The position numbers were made by a program, and so were the translations under genes. Positions 13,894-14,497 of a stretch of DNA of 14,497 bases are shown piece by piece (the stretch's first letter is position 1; every line of letters starts with the position of its first letter). This DNA comes from Anaerolineales bacterium. Its GTDB lineage: Bacteria; Chloroflexota; Anaerolineae; Anaerolineales; Villigracilaceae. The stretch spans positions 1 through 14,497 of the forward strand of contig JAQTWR010000024.1 of NCBI GenBank assembly GCA_028689195.1. The letters are read 5' to 3'. Below the pieces are notes generated by a model, which worked only from the letters and a program-made list of their open reading frames with translations, did not search any database and was not told the origin of the DNA.

Positions 13894-13899
13894 ATTCTA
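13894..13899 (-). promoter_or_regulatory. Possible -10 box for maf, very close to its start codon
   Basis: Reading on the minus strand, TAGAAT ends 8 bases before the maf ATG at 13885. Transcription from it would begin at or just before the ATG, so the message would be leaderless or nearly so, in keeping with the absence of a Shine-Dalgarno sequence. No clear -35 box is visible. The rest of the 100-base divergent gap holds the TAAAAT at 13949-13954, a possible -10 for xpt, and no riboswitch that I can recognise. Confidence 0.3.
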
Positions 13900-13985
13900 A
13901 CACAATAGACTTTGCCGAAATTATCTGGCGCGTTCTCCTCTCACAAAGTAAAATAGGAAAATGTCTAGTCAAACGGAGGCTGATC

Positions 13986-14497
13986 ATGCAGCAATTGAAA
14001 GATCGTATTTTGAAAGACGGGCGGGTTCTTGGAAACGGCATTCTCAAGGTAGACGGATTTGTTAACCATCAGGTTGACCCCGCGTTGATGGACGCCTGCG
14101 GGCGCGAATTTGCGCGACGGTTTGCGAACGTCGGCGCGACGAAGATTCTCACCGCCGAAATTTCCGGTATCGCGCCCGCAGTTACTACGGGGATTCATCT
14201 TGGATTGCCCGTTGTGTATGCCCGCAAAACGAAACCCATCACCATGCCCGATCAGGTCTATCTCACGCTGGCGCCTTCGCACACAAAAGGACGCATGGTG
14301 GAATTAATCATCTCGCCGGAGTATCTTGCCAACGGTGAAAAAGTCCTAATCATTGACGATTTTCTTGCCACCGGCGCGACCATTTTGGGGCTTGTCCGTC
14401 TTGCAGAAGCGTCTGGTTCTAAAATCGTCGGCATTGGCGCGTTGATCGAAAAAGATTTTGAAGGCGGGCGCGCCGCGCTAACTCCGCTTGGCGTGCA
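13986..14497 (+). CDS. xpt: Xanthine phosphoribosyltransferase, 3' end cut by the window
   Basis: The first 170 residues of a protein usually about 190 long that salvages xanthine to XMP using PRPP. It follows the Bacillus subtilis Xpt pattern closely: LKVDGFVNHQVDP (20-32), TAEISGIAPAVTTG (56-69), PVVYARK (75-81), the PRPP-binding LIIDDFLATGATILGLV (121-137) and GIGALIEKDFEGGR (149-162). The ATG at 13986 has CGGAGG (13974-13979) 6 bases upstream, an excellent ribosome-binding site. The reading frame is open to the last base. It is divergent from maf. No purine riboswitch core is visible in the short upstream region, unlike the B. subtilis gene. Confidence 0.92.
   Translation, partial: MQQLKDRILKDGRVLGNGILKVDGFVNHQVDPALMDACGREFARRFANVGATKILTAEISGIAPAVTTGIHLGLPVVYARKTKPITMPDQVYLTLAPSHTKGRMVELIISPEYLANGEKVLIIDDFLATGATILGLVRLAEASGSKIVGIGALIEKDFEGGRAALTPLGV

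Noticed and set aside
13886..13985. Purine riboswitch upstream of xpt
   Set aside because: The gap is only 100 bases and lacks the conserved three-stem core and loop sequences; only a plain promoter and ribosome-binding site are seen.

Overview
The window is 14.5 kb of ordinary, gene-dense bacterial chromosome with moderately high GC and strong use of GC-rich codons. There are no rRNA or tRNA genes, CRISPR arrays, insertion sequences or phage genes. The mix of genes fits a monoderm-like lineage, and my best guess is Chloroflexota, class Anaerolineae: a mycobacterial-type glucosyl-3-phosphoglycerate synthase, PII-like c-di-AMP receptors, a lipoprotein MecA-like penicillin-binding protein, and a YceD-type protein not followed by rpmF. 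That placement comes from gene content only.

Left part, plus strand (1-4057). gpgS overlaps a histidine phosphatase by 4 bases, and together they look like the two-step route to glucosylglycerate, a compatible solute or polysaccharide primer. A two-CBS-domain protein follows and overlaps an ArsB/SLC13-type permease. Next come two DarA/PstA-type c-di-AMP receptor genes in tandem: one of normal length (110 aa) and one shortened (86 aa). A small palindromic repeat lies between them, and a strong intrinsic terminator (4077-4112) closes the block.

Middle part, plus strand (4117-8877). An extended -10 promoter drives a phosphohexomutase, which could supply glucose-1-phosphate. It is followed by a TatD-type metal-dependent hydrolase, a long-chain polyprenyl diphosphate synthase (probably quinone or lipid-carrier side chains), a YceD/DUF177 protein with zinc-type cysteines, and an unrecognised membrane protein with a soluble N-terminal domain and three C-terminal helices.

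Right part, minus strand (13885 down to 8919). The order of transcription is maf, penicillin-binding protein, rsgA, then holB (DNA polymerase III delta'). The gaps are short, so this is probably one operon, convergent with the block before it. At the right edge a xanthine phosphoribosyltransferase gene runs on the plus strand, divergent from maf, and is cut by the window end.

The less ordinary content falls into two groups. The first is the 5' cluster, which puts osmolyte synthesis, a CBS regulator, a permease and two c-di-AMP receptors side by side. The second is a set of short dispersed repeats in nearly every larger intergenic gap: a paired-palindrome family (8001, 10915), a 7-bp-period family (5585, 9935), and a CGTCATTGCGA palindrome (3735). 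No gap exceeds 300 bases. The repeats occupy most of the longer gaps inside operons, and one of them places a misleading ATG upstream of a gene.
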